A DNA stretch of 8,767 nt, from contig SBFU01000208.1 in assembly GCA_006227785.1 (NCBI GenBank), positions 1-8,767 on the forward strand. The letters are read 5' to 3'. A model generated the notes under the pieces. That model saw only the letters and a list, made by a program, of their open reading frames with translations, did not search any database and was not told the DNA's origin. Of this stretch, positions 1-7,240 are shown in pieces. The first letter of the stretch is position 1; the number at the start of each line of letters is the position of its first letter. Both the position numbers and the translations under genes were made by a program. The stretch is from Burkholderiales bacterium (GTDB taxonomy: Bacteria; Pseudomonadota; Gammaproteobacteria; Burkholderiales; Burkholderiaceae_C).

Positions 1-30
1 CGTTACCCACCCGATTTTCAGGAGCCGACC

Positions 31-213
31 ATGGCCGTCCAGCAAAACAAGAAGTCCCCCTCCAAGCGGGGTATGCACCGTTCGCACAACGCCCTGAACG
101 CGCCCGGCATTGCCGTGGAGCCGACCACCGGCGAAACCCACTTGCGCCACCACATCAGCCCCAATGGCTTCTACCGTGGCCGCCAGGTGCTCAAGAACAA
201 GTCCGAAGCCTGA
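31..213 (+). CDS. rpmF: 50S ribosomal protein L32
   Basis: This 60-residue basic protein is a structural part of the large ribosomal subunit. The start [19 protein letters not shown] and the later [17 protein letters not shown] block are characteristic of bL32, and the length matches the family (57 in E. coli). It has no cysteines, so it is the zinc-free form of L32 rather than the four-cysteine zinc-ribbon form. The start is supported by AGGAG at 20-24, six bases before the ATG. In many proteobacteria rpmF follows yceD (DUF177) and precedes plsX. The upstream neighbour is outside the window, and a strong terminator follows the gene. The identity is essentially certain. Confidence 0.98.
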   Translation: MAVQQNKKSPSKRGMHRSHNALNAPGIAVEPTTGETHLRHHISPNGFYRGRQVLKNKSEA

Positions 214-276
214 GGCAACGGGCTGCCAGCGCCTGCCCGAGGCCTTATGCTTGGGATGCGCAGGACGCACATGCAC

Positions 277-305
277 AAGCCCGCATGTCTCATGCGGGCT
301 TTTTC
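277..305 (+). terminator. Rho-independent terminator after rpmF
   Basis: An 11-bp perfect stem (277-287 pairing with 291-301, core AGCCCGCATG/CATGCGGGCT) closes a three-base loop TCT and runs straight into TTTTT (300-304). This is a textbook intrinsic terminator. It lies 64 nt after the rpmF stop and 48 nt before the plsX start, so it should end most rpmF transcripts. Either plsX has its own promoter or it depends on read-through. Confidence 0.9.
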
Positions 306-352
306 ATGCCTGAAGGCCTGATGGGTCGTCGGGCCGCTGTCTGGACAAACAC

Positions 353-1414
353 ATGATCACGGTCGCTGTGGATTGCATGGGAGGGGACGTGGGACCCTCG
401 GCCACCATGCCTGCCTGCGCCGCCTTCCTGGCTGCCCACCCGGATGCCCAGTTGTTGTTGGTGGGACAGCCCGAGGCGCTGGCTGCGTGGCCACAGCTGA
501 CGAACAACGTCCGTTGCACGGTGGTTGCCGCCGCCGAGGTGGTTGCCATGGACGACACCGTCGAGGTGGCGCTGCGCAAGAAAAAAGACTCGTCCATGCG
601 GGTCGCCATCACCCAGGTGCGAGACGGGGCTGCACAGGTGGCGGTATCCGCTGGCAACACCGGCGCACTGATGGCCATCGGACGTTATGTCCTGAAGACA
701 CTGGACGGTATCGAGCGTCCTGCCATTGCCACCCAGATGCCCAATGCACGCGGCACGGCCACCACGGTGCTGGACCTGGGTGCCAACGTCGACTGCACCG
801 CCGAACACCTCCTGCAGTTCGCGGTCATGGGTTCGGCCCTGGTGGCCGCCGCCACCGGTGCCGAGGAGCCCAGTGTCGGACTGTTGAACGTGGGTGAAGA
901 GGTCATCAAGGGCAGCGAGGTGATCAAGCAGGCCGGTGTGCTGCTGCGCAACGCGGCCCACACCGGCGACCTCAACTTCTTCGGCAACGTTGAGGGCGAC
1001 GACATCTTCAAGGGAACCACCGACATCGTGGTGTGCGACGGTTTTGTCGGCAATGTGGCTCTCAAGGCCAGCGAGGGCCTGGCCGCGATGGTGGCCGGCC
1101 TGATCCGCGAGGAGTTTTCCCGCAACCTGCCGAGCAAGCTGGCTGCTCTGGTGGCCTACCCTGTGCTGTCGGCCTTCAAGCGCCGGGTGGACCATCGGCG
1201 CTACAACGGGGCTGCGCTGCTCGGATTGCGTGGCCTGGTGTTCAAGAGTCACGGGTCGGCCGATGCCTTCGCTTTTGAGCAGGCCCTCTCGCGGGCTTAT
1301 GATTCGGCCCGAAACGACCTGCTGGAGAAACTGCGTGGTCGTATCGCACACGCTCGGCCGCTGCTGTTGCCCAACGAGGCCGGCAGCGAGCTTCAGCAGA
1401 TTCCGACCATCTGA
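353..1414 (+). CDS. plsX: Phosphate acyltransferase PlsX (acyl-ACP:phosphate)
   Basis: PlsX converts acyl-ACP plus phosphate to acyl-phosphate, the donor used by membrane PlsY to acylate glycerol-3-phosphate at the first step of phospholipid synthesis. It is a peripheral, cytoplasmic-face enzyme. The 353 residues match the family (about 340-356). Diagnostic segments are [10 protein letters not shown] (residues 7-16), SAGNTGAL (99-106), LDLGANVDC (140-148), LLNVGEE (177-183), [15 protein letters not shown] (224-238) and the C-terminal [11 protein letters not shown] (284-294). The start beginning [12 protein letters not shown] agrees with family alignments. The ribosome site is weak (only GGA at 343-345). 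fabH follows 14 nt after the stop, which argues for cotranscription. No promoter is obvious in the 48 nt after the rpmF terminator. Confidence 0.97.
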   Translation: MITVAVDCMGGDVGPSATMPACAAFLAAHPDAQLLLVGQPEALAAWPQLTNNVRCTVVAAAEVVAMDDTVEVALRKKKDSSMRVAITQVRDGAAQVAVSAGNTGALMAIGRYVLKTLDGIERPAIATQMPNARGTATTVLDLGANVDCTAEHLLQFAVMGSALVAAATGAEEPSVGLLNVGEEVIKGSEVIKQAGVLLRNAAHTGDLNFFGNVEGDDIFKGTTDIVVCDGFVGNVALKASEGLAAMVAGLIREEFSRNLPSKLAALVAYPVLSAFKRRVDHRRYNGAALLGLRGLVFKSHGSADAFAFEQALSRAYDSARNDLLEKLRGRIAHARPLLLPNEAGSELQQIPTI

Positions 1415-1428
1415 CCTCTCCACCCTGC

Positions 1429-2406
1429 ATGACCCGCTATGCCCGCATCACCGGCACCGGAAGCTGCCTGCCTCCCAGGCGCCTGACCAACGCCGACATG
1501 GCCGCCCGTCTGGCCGAACGCGGAATCGAGACCAGCGATGACTGGATCGTCGAGCGCACCGGTATCCGCGCGCGTCATTTCGTCGACGAGGGTGTGAATG
1601 CCAGTGACCTGGCGGTCGAGGCCGCCCGACATGCCCTGGCCGCTGCAGGCATCACGGCCGCGGATGTGGATCTCATCGTGGTCGCCACATCCACGCCCGA
1701 CATGGTTTTTCCGTCGACGGCCACCATCGTGCAGCACAAACTGGGCGTGGCAGGGTGCCCTGCATTCGACGTCCAGGCGGTCTGCAGCGGTTTCATCTAT
1801 GCCCTCACCGTCGCCGATGCCATGATCCGGGCTGGTGGTGTGCACCGCGCGCTGGTGATCGGCGCCGAAGTCTTCAGCCGCCTGCTCGACTTCAATGATC
1901 GCACCACCTGTGTCCTGTTCGGTGACGGCGCGGGTGCCGTGGTGCTGGAGGCCAGTGCCGAGCCGGGCATTCTGGCCACCGACATCCACGCCGACGGCAA
2001 ACACACCGACATTCTCTGCGTGCCCGGGCATGTCGCCGGTGGCGAGGTCCTGGGTTCCCCGTTGTTGCGCATGGACGGACAGGCCGTGTTCAAGCTGGCC
2101 GTTGGTGTGCTCGAGCAGACCGCGCGCGCATCGCTTGAAAAGGCCGGACGCAAGCCCGAGGACATCGACTGGCTGATCCCGCATCAGGCCAACATCCGCA
2201 TCATGCAGGGAACAGCCCGCAAGCTCAGGCTGGGCATGGACAAGGTCATCGTCACGGTTGACGAGCACGGCAACACGTCGGCCGCATCGATCCCGCTGGC
2301 CCTCGACCATGGTGTCAGAAGCGGGCGCATCCAGGCCGGCCAGACGCTGATGCTCGAAGGTGTGGGCGGCGGGTTCACCTGGGGTTCGGTGCTGCTCGAC
2401 TTCTGA
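1429..2406 (+). CDS. fabH: Beta-ketoacyl-ACP synthase III (FabH)
   Basis: FabH starts fatty acid synthesis by condensing acetyl-CoA with malonyl-ACP to acetoacetyl-ACP in the cytoplasm. The 325-residue protein has the full thiolase-fold catalytic triad: Cys119 in [10 protein letters not shown], His252 in IPHQANIRI and Asn282 in EHGNTSAAS. It also has the terminal glycine-rich [10 protein letters not shown] (311-320). [13 protein letters not shown] (38-50) is a typical FabH N-terminal block. The ATG lies 14 nt after the plsX stop. I see no purine-rich ribosome site in front of it, so translation may be coupled to plsX. Neighbours plsX, fabD and fabG form the classic fab cluster. Acetyl-CoA as primer is inferred from the family and context; the pocket residues that set chain length were not examined. 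Confidence 0.97.
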   Translation: MTRYARITGTGSCLPPRRLTNADMAARLAERGIETSDDWIVERTGIRARHFVDEGVNASDLAVEAARHALAAAGITAADVDLIVVATSTPDMVFPSTATIVQHKLGVAGCPAFDVQAVCSGFIYALTVADAMIRAGGVHRALVIGAEVFSRLLDFNDRTTCVLFGDGAGAVVLEASAEPGILATDIHADGKHTDILCVPGHVAGGEVLGSPLLRMDGQAVFKLAVGVLEQTARASLEKAGRKPEDIDWLIPHQANIRIMQGTARKLRLGMDKVIVTVDEHGNTSAASIPLALDHGVRSGRIQAGQTLMLEGVGGGFTWGSVLLDF

Positions 2407-2441
2407 CCCGGCGCCACGCCGCCATTTTTCAGGACACCCAC

Positions 2442-3392
2442 ATGACTTCCTTCGCGTTTCTGTTTCCCGGTCAGGGTTCTCAGTCTGTTGGCATGCTCGA
2501 TGCCTGGGGGGATCATCCCGCTGTGGCCGAGACGCTCAGGGAAGCTTCCGATGCATTGAACGAGGATGTGGCCCGACTGATCCACGAGGGCCCCAAGGAA
2601 GCCCTGGCCCTGACGACCAACACCCAGCCTGTCATGCTGGTGGCGGGTGTCGCCGCCTGGCGGGTCTGGCGTGCCGAGGGTGGCGCGTTGCCCGCCGCAG
2701 TGGCAGGTCACTCATTGGGTGAATACAGCGCATTGGTCGCTTCCGGCGTCCTCACGCTGGCCCAGGCTGCGCCGCTGGTGCGCTTCAGGGCCGCTGCAAT
2801 GCAAGAGGCGGTACCGGTCGGCACAGGTGCCATGGCGGCCATTCTGGGCATGGATGTCCTGAAGGTGAAGGCCGGATGTGCCGAAGCGCAGGCCACCTTC
2901 GGCCCGGACAGCGCCGAGGTGGTGGAAGCGGTCAATTTCAACGACCCGGTGCAGACCGTCATTGCCGGCAGCAAGGCTGCTGTCGAGAAGGCTTGTGAGG
3001 TGCTCAAGGCCAACGGCGCCAAGCGTGCGCTGCCTCTGCCGGTGTCGGCACCCTTCCATTCCAGCCTGATGAAGCCGGCCGCAGAGAAACTGCGCGAACA
3101 GCTGGCGGCCACCGCACTGGCGGCACCTCAGATCCCGGTCGTCAACAACATCGATGTGGCGGTTGAGTCCGATCCCGACCGTATTCGCGACGCCTTGTAT
3201 CGCCAGGCCTTCGGTCCGGTTCGCTGGGTCGAATGCGTCCAGGCGATCAAGGCACGCGGCATCACGACGCTGGTCGAATGTGGTCCGGGCAAGGTGCTGG
3301 CTGGCATGACCAAGCGAATCGATGCCGAGCTGACCGGCATTGCCCTCTACGATCCGGCCACCCTGGCCGAAGCCAAAGCCCTGCTCGGCTGA
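2442..3392 (+). CDS. fabD: Malonyl-CoA:ACP transacylase (FabD)
   Basis: FabD moves the malonyl group from malonyl-CoA to the phosphopantetheine thiol of ACP, supplying the two-carbon extender for FabH and FabF. The 316 residues contain the N-terminal PGQGSQ (9-14), the nucleophile elbow GHSLGEYSAL with Ser91, Arg116 ahead of MQEAVP for the malonyl carboxylate, His206 in SAPFHSSLM as the catalytic base partner, and ECGPGKVL (279-286). Length and spacing match E. coli FabD (Ser92, His201). The start is supported by AGGA at 2431-2434, seven bases before the ATG. It sits 35 nt after fabH and 28 nt before fabG, consistent with one operon. Confidence 0.98.
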   Translation: MTSFAFLFPGQGSQSVGMLDAWGDHPAVAETLREASDALNEDVARLIHEGPKEALALTTNTQPVMLVAGVAAWRVWRAEGGALPAAVAGHSLGEYSALVASGVLTLAQAAPLVRFRAAAMQEAVPVGTGAMAAILGMDVLKVKAGCAEAQATFGPDSAEVVEAVNFNDPVQTVIAGSKAAVEKACEVLKANGAKRALPLPVSAPFHSSLMKPAAEKLREQLAATALAAPQIPVVNNIDVAVESDPDRIRDALYRQAFGPVRWVECVQAIKARGITTLVECGPGKVLAGMTKRIDAELTGIALYDPATLAEAKALLG

Positions 3393-3420
3393 CAGCAGCC
3401 CACCTTTCCAGGAGAAGAAC

Positions 3421-4170
3421 ATGACTGAAACTGCTTTTGCGGGCCAGGTGGCGCTCGTCACGGGGGCTTCGCGTGGCATCGGTGCAGCCATTGCGCTTGA
3501 ACTGGCGCGCCAGGGGCTGAAGGTGGTCGGAACGGCCACCACCGACGATGGAGCCGCCCGCATCAGCCAGACGCTGACGGCCTTTCCTGGCTGCCGCGGT
3601 GCCAGGCTGGATGTCAACGACGGCGGGGCCGCCGAGGCGCTGGTTGACGCGCTGGTCAAGGAACATGGGGCTCTGCACGTGCTGGTCAACAATGCAGGCA
3701 TCACCCGTGACATGCTGGCCATGCGCCTGAAGGACGAAGAGTGGGATGCGGTGCTTGACACCAACCTGAAAGCGGTTTTTCGTCTCAGTCGTGCTGTCAT
3801 CCGACCCATGATGAAGCAGCGCTATGGACGCATCATCAGCATCACCAGCGTGGTGGGCGCTTCGGGCAACGCTGGTCAGGCCAACTACGCTGCCGCCAAG
3901 GCCGGCGTGGCCGGCATGACCCGTGCGCTGGCCCGTGAACTGGGCAGCCGCAACATCACCGTCAACTGCGTGGCACCCGGTTTCATCGAAACCGACATGA
4001 CCGCAGCCCTGCCCGAGGCCCAGCAGCAGGCCCTGCTGGGTCAGATTCCGCTGGGGCACCTGGGCAAACCGTCGGACATTGCCCATGCCGTCGCCTACCT
4101 GGCGCATCCCCACGCCGGCTACGTCACCGGCCAGGAACTGCACGTCAACGGCGGCATGTTCATGGCCTGA
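3421..4170 (+). CDS. fabG: 3-oxoacyl-ACP reductase (FabG)
   Basis: FabG is an NADPH-dependent short-chain dehydrogenase/reductase that reduces beta-ketoacyl-ACP to (R)-3-hydroxyacyl-ACP in each elongation round. The 249-residue protein carries the dinucleotide-binding TGASRGIG (14-21), NNAG (90-93), Asn115, and the catalytic Ser143, Tyr156 and Lys160 (YAAAK). GTAT at 37-40 matches the NADPH-selecting loop of E. coli FabG, and PGFIETDM (186-193) is also typical. The reading frame is open upstream to 3340 inside fabD, but the start at 3421 is clear: AGGAGA at 3410-3415 sits five bases before it and MTETAFAGQVALVTG aligns with the family. It is the last gene of the plsX-fabH-fabD-fabG run. Confidence 0.98.
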   Translation: MTETAFAGQVALVTGASRGIGAAIALELARQGLKVVGTATTDDGAARISQTLTAFPGCRGARLDVNDGGAAEALVDALVKEHGALHVLVNNAGITRDMLAMRLKDEEWDAVLDTNLKAVFRLSRAVIRPMMKQRYGRIISITSVVGASGNAGQANYAAAKAGVAGMTRALARELGSRNITVNCVAPGFIETDMTAALPEAQQQALLGQIPLGHLGKPSDIAHAVAYLAHPHAGYVTGQELHVNGGMFMA

Positions 4171-4506
<336 letters not shown>

Positions 4507-4514
4507 GGCAGCCG

Positions 4515-4540
4515 AGGCCGCCGACTGGGTGGCCTTTCTT
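4515..4540 (+). terminator. Candidate intrinsic terminator after acpP
   Basis: AGGCCGCC (4515-4522) pairs with GGGTGGCCT (4528-4535) in an eight-base-pair stem with one G-T wobble and loop GACTG, followed by TTCTT. The stem is GC-rich and begins eight nt after the acpP stop. The T-tract is interrupted by a C, so termination may be partial, leaving some read-through into fabF. Confidence 0.65.
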
Positions 4541-4662
4541 GGCGCGGTGGCAGACTGGTGCACACCGCGTGCAGCAACCGGGTCCGCCAGACGCACCAAG
4601 AGCGAGCTTGAGCGGGCCTTGAGAAACACGCAGCACGCCAGCGCGCGTGCGGAGGTCATGCA

Positions 4663-5907
4663 ATGAGTCGTCGCCGTGTCGTCGTGACCGGGCTGGGGTG
4701 CGTGAGCCCCGTCGGCAATTCGGTCAGCCAAGCCTGGAGCAACCTGCTGGCCGGTCAATCCGGCATCGCTCCCATCACCCGTTTCGATGCGTCTGCCTTT
4801 GCGTGCAAGATCGCGGGCGAGGTCAAGGGCTTCGATGTCGAGTCCTACATGAGTGCGAAAGAAGCGCGCACCATGGACACCTTCATCCACTATGGCATTG
4901 CGGCCGCCCAGCAGGCGGTGGAAGACGCCGGTTTGCCGGTGGGCGATGCACTGGGTGAGGAAGAGGCAACGCGCATCGGCTGCATCGTCGGCTCGGGCAT
5001 TGGTGGCCTGCCACTGATCGAGGAAACCCATGCGGAACTGAGCAACCGGGGTCCGAGGCGGGTCTCTCCCTTCTTCGTCCCTGCCTCCATCATCAACATG
5101 GTGTCCGGCCATGTGTCCATGCGTTTCGGCTTCAAGGGCCCGAACCTGGCGGTGGTCACGGCCTGCACCACCGGCCTGCATTGCATCGGCGAAGCAGCGC
5201 GCAAGATCGAATACGGTGACGCTGACGTGATCGTGGCTGGCGGCACCGAGGCCACCGTCTCGCCGCTGGGCGTGGGTGGTTTCGCGGCCATGCGCGCCTT
5301 GTCCACCCGCAACGATGATCCGGCCACGGCATCCCGCCCCTGGGACCGCGATCGCGACGGTTTCGTCCTCGGGGAGGGTGCCGGTGTGATGGTGTTGGAG
5401 GAATACGAACGGGCCAAGGCCCGTGGTGCCCGCATCTATGCCGAACTGAGCGGCTATGGCATGAGCGCCGACGCTGGGCACATGACGGCCCCCAACATGG
5501 ACGGACCGCGCCGGGCCATGCTCAATGCCATGCGCAACGCCGGTATCAATGCCGACCAGGTGCAGTACCTCAACGCGCACGGAACCTCGACACCGCTGGG
5601 CGACGTCAATGAAACCCATGCCATCAAGGCCGCGCTGGGCGAGGATGCGCGGAAGGTGGTCGTCAATTCGACCAAGTCCATGACCGGTCACCTGCTGGGT
5701 GGCGCGGGCGGCATCGAAAGCGTGTTCACGGTGCTCGCCGTGCACCACCAGAAAAGTCCCCCGACCATCAATATCTTCAACCAGGATCCCGAATGTGACC
5801 TGGACTACTGTGCCAATACCGCGCGCGACATGAAGATCGACGTGGCCATGAAGAACAACTTTGGCTTCGGTGGTACCAACGGCACGCTGGTGTTCAGGCG
5901 TGTCTGA
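4663..5907 (+). CDS. fabF: Beta-ketoacyl-ACP synthase II (FabF)
   Basis: FabF is the condensing enzyme of elongation. It takes an acyl chain from ACP onto a cysteine and adds two carbons from malonyl-ACP. The 414 residues match FabF length (413 in E. coli). The catalytic set is Cys168 in VVTACTTG, His306 in [11 protein letters not shown], Lys338 in NSTKSM and His343 in TGHLLGGAG, with the closing NNFGFGGTN (398-406). The position next to acpP and the sequence flavour favour FabF over FabB. The start is supported by GGAGG (4651-4655), seven bases before the ATG. A 156-nt gap separates it from acpP; it holds the terminator-like hairpin and no clear promoter, so fabF may be fed by read-through. 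Confidence 0.97.
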   Translation: MSRRRVVVTGLGCVSPVGNSVSQAWSNLLAGQSGIAPITRFDASAFACKIAGEVKGFDVESYMSAKEARTMDTFIHYGIAAAQQAVEDAGLPVGDALGEEEATRIGCIVGSGIGGLPLIEETHAELSNRGPRRVSPFFVPASIINMVSGHVSMRFGFKGPNLAVVTACTTGLHCIGEAARKIEYGDADVIVAGGTEATVSPLGVGGFAAMRALSTRNDDPATASRPWDRDRDGFVLGEGAGVMVLEEYERAKARGARIYAELSGYGMSADAGHMTAPNMDGPRRAMLNAMRNAGINADQVQYLNAHGTSTPLGDVNETHAIKAALGEDARKVVVNSTKSMTGHLLGGAGGIESVFTVLAVHHQKSPPTINIFNQDPECDLDYCANTARDMKIDVAMKNNFGFGGTNGTLVFRRV

Positions 5908-5933
5908 TCAGCCGGCCAGACCCGCCGGCTGAT
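5907..5933 (+). other. Perfect hairpin overlapping the fabF stop codon
   Basis: A nine-base-pair perfect stem, ATCAGCCGG (5907-5915) with CCGGCTGAT (5925-5933), encloses a nine-base loop and begins on the last base of the fabF stop. No T-run follows, so it is not a classical terminator. It covers the first two bases of an ATG at 5932 that could otherwise start the next gene. A role in protecting the fabF mRNA end or limiting translation downstream is inference. Confidence 0.55.
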
Positions 5934-5952
5934 GCCACGGGGCGTCAGATCC

Positions 5953-6423
5953 ATGCGTCAGCCTCCGCCCGTCGACTACCCGATTTGCCGTTGCTGGCCC
6001 GTGGCCGCTCTCCTGGTTGCCGGCGGTTTGCTGCCGATGCTTCAGGGCCTGTTGTGGTGGTTGTCGCAGTCCGAATCATCGGCCCAGCGGCCGCTGGCCA
6101 TCTTGGCCGGACTTCTTGTCCTGCTCTGGTCAGGATGGGCCTGGCCATTGTGGCGTCGCTGGCCCGCCGGGCGGCTTCGCTGGGCAGTCGTCCAGACCGG
6201 CCCGGGCGCCAGTGAGCCGGCTGGCCTATGGCGTTGGTGCGACGGCAAGACAGGCCAGGTCACGGACCTGCTCGGGATCGAAGTGGCGCTGGATCTGCAG
6301 TCCCATGTCTTGTTCCGTTTGCGGCCTGTCCGAGGGAGAGCGCTGTGGATCAGCGCCAGTCGGGCTTCGGATCCCGCACGCTGGCTGGATCTGCGCCGTG
6401 CCTGGACGGCAATGTCAGCCTAG
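5953..6423 (+). CDS. YgfX/CptA-family (DUF1434-like) inner membrane protein
   Basis: This is a small membrane protein of 156 residues. Two hydrophobic segments (about 15-38 and 47-66) come first, then a cytoplasmic-looking domain. Recognition rests on the C-terminal block LWISASRASDPARWLDLRR (131-149), which resembles E. coli YgfX LWLAADSMDEAEWRDLRR, and on the shared layout of two helices followed by a GRLRW-type strand (73-77). In E. coli YgfX (CptA) is paired with SdhE and was reported to affect cell division proteins; no sdhE is present here, so a toxin role should not be assumed. The upstream in-frame ATG at 5932 lies inside a hairpin, so the ATG at 5953, with GGGG at 5939-5942, was chosen. 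Neither start has a strong ribosome site. Family assignment is moderate, from remembered similarity; the function here is unknown. Confidence 0.7.
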   Translation: MRQPPPVDYPICRCWPVAALLVAGGLLPMLQGLLWWLSQSESSAQRPLAILAGLLVLLWSGWAWPLWRRWPAGRLRWAVVQTGPGASEPAGLWRWCDGKTGQVTDLLGIEVALDLQSHVLFRLRPVRGRALWISASRASDPARWLDLRRAWTAMSA

Positions 6424-6530
6424 ACGCCAGCATGGGTCCGGTGCACATCGCCGCAACCTTCATTGGCCCAAGAGGCCTTGTGCGACCGCTGGACTCCGCA
6501 TGAGACCCCGGCGCGTGAAGGGGATTGGGT

Positions 6531-6545
6531 TATATTTCGGCGCCC
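6531..6545 (+). promoter_or_regulatory. Candidate -10 element for rpoE, possibly leaderless
   Basis: TATATT (6531-6536) is an AT-rich island in GC-rich sequence and matches the -10 consensus at five of six positions. It ends nine bases before the rpoE ATG, so transcription would begin at or within a few bases of the start codon. No clear -35 element is seen at the normal distance (CCGGCG at 6508-6513), and I could not find a convincing sigma-E type GAACTT/TCTGA pair. Confidence 0.45.
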
Positions 6546-7187
6546 ATGCCCCCTGAAGACAACTTCGCCCCCCAAGCACCTGACAGCGATGTCATGCTGG
6601 TCCAGCGCACCCTGGCCGGCGACCAGCGGGCATTCGAAATGCTGGTGGTTCGCTACCAGCGCCGCGTGGAGCGCCTGATCGGCCGCATGGTGCGCGACAC
6701 CGATCTGGTGGAAGACATTGCGCAGGAAACCTTCATCCGGGCTTACCGGGCTCTGGCTCAGTTCCGCGGTGATGCCCAGTTCTACACCTGGCTCTACCGG
6801 ATTGCGGTGAACACGGCCAAAAAGCAACTGCTTGAGCTGAAACGTGACCCATTGGTCTATCAATCTCAGATGAAGACCGGTGATGACGATGAAACTTCCG
6901 GGCCCGAACGCGAACTAAATTCGGGAGTGGCCGACACCGAGACACCCGAAGCGGTGCTGGCCAGCAAGGAGATTGCCGAGGCGGTCAATGCCGCCATGGA
7001 AGCGTTGCCCGAGGAATTGCGCAATGCCATCACCTTGCGGGAAATCGAGGGCTTGAGTTATGAGGAGATCGCTCAGGCCCTGGACTGTCCCATCGGAACG
7101 GTCCGTTCCCGGATTTTCCGGGCGCGAGAAGCCATTTCGGGTCGGATCAAGCCCTTGCTGGAACGCCAGACGGGCAAGCGCTGGTGA
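6546..7187 (+). CDS. rpoE: RNA polymerase sigma-E factor (ECF, RpoE/AlgU type)
   Basis: This is an extracytoplasmic-function sigma factor that directs polymerase to envelope-stress genes when freed from RseA. The 213-residue protein has sigma region 2 at about 25-95, with DIAQETFIRAYRAL (57-70) and FYTWLYRIAVNTAKK (79-93). A long acidic linker (about 101-140) follows, then region 4 at about 143-200 with LSYEEIAQALDCPIGTVRSR and FRAREAI. It closely parallels E. coli RpoE (191 residues), the extra length lying in the N-terminus and linker. A TTG at 6525 also opens this frame, but the ATG at 6546 is preferred because a -10-like TATATT overlaps the extra codons. No Shine-Dalgarno sequence precedes the ATG. 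rseA and rseB follow directly, as in the classical sigma-E operon. Confidence 0.95.
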   Translation: MPPEDNFAPQAPDSDVMLVQRTLAGDQRAFEMLVVRYQRRVERLIGRMVRDTDLVEDIAQETFIRAYRALAQFRGDAQFYTWLYRIAVNTAKKQLLELKRDPLVYQSQMKTGDDDETSGPERELNSGVADTETPEAVLASKEIAEAVNAAMEALPEELRNAITLREIEGLSYEEIAQALDCPIGTVRSRIFRAREAISGRIKPLLERQTGKRW

Positions 7188-7240
7188 CAGGACACGACAA
7201 ACACGGACGACCTGTGAGGGTGGGTGAACGGACAGTTTCT

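Noticed and set aside
290..1423. Minus-strand frame of 377 codons opposite plsX
   Set aside because: It is a shadow of a firmly identified gene with GC-skewed composition and no family motifs. The minus-strand frames at 1393-2310, 2712-3809, 3262-4143 and 7956-8762 were rejected for the same reason.
2410..2429. GGCG-CCA-CGCC followed by TTTTT between fabH and fabD
   Set aside because: The stem has only four base pairs and the T-run begins several bases later, so it is too weak to be called a terminator.
3340..3420. N-terminal extension of FabG overlapping fabD
   Set aside because: A strong AGGAGA site and family alignment place the start at 3421; the upstream frame is just open by chance.
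5953..6423. YgfX-like gene as half of a toxin-antitoxin system
   Set aside because: No SdhE-like or other small antitoxin gene is adjacent; fabF and rpoE are the neighbours.
6451..6490. Possible sigma-E autoregulatory promoter upstream of rpoE (GCAACCTTC, then GTGCGA)
   Set aside because: The -35-like part is imperfect and no acceptable TCTGA/TCAAA-type -10 sits at 16-17 nt, so it was not supported.
6525..6545. TTG start adding seven residues to RpoE
   Set aside because: The extra codons overlap the TATATT promoter-like element, and the upstream AGGGG is only one base from the TTG. The ATG at 6546 is simpler.
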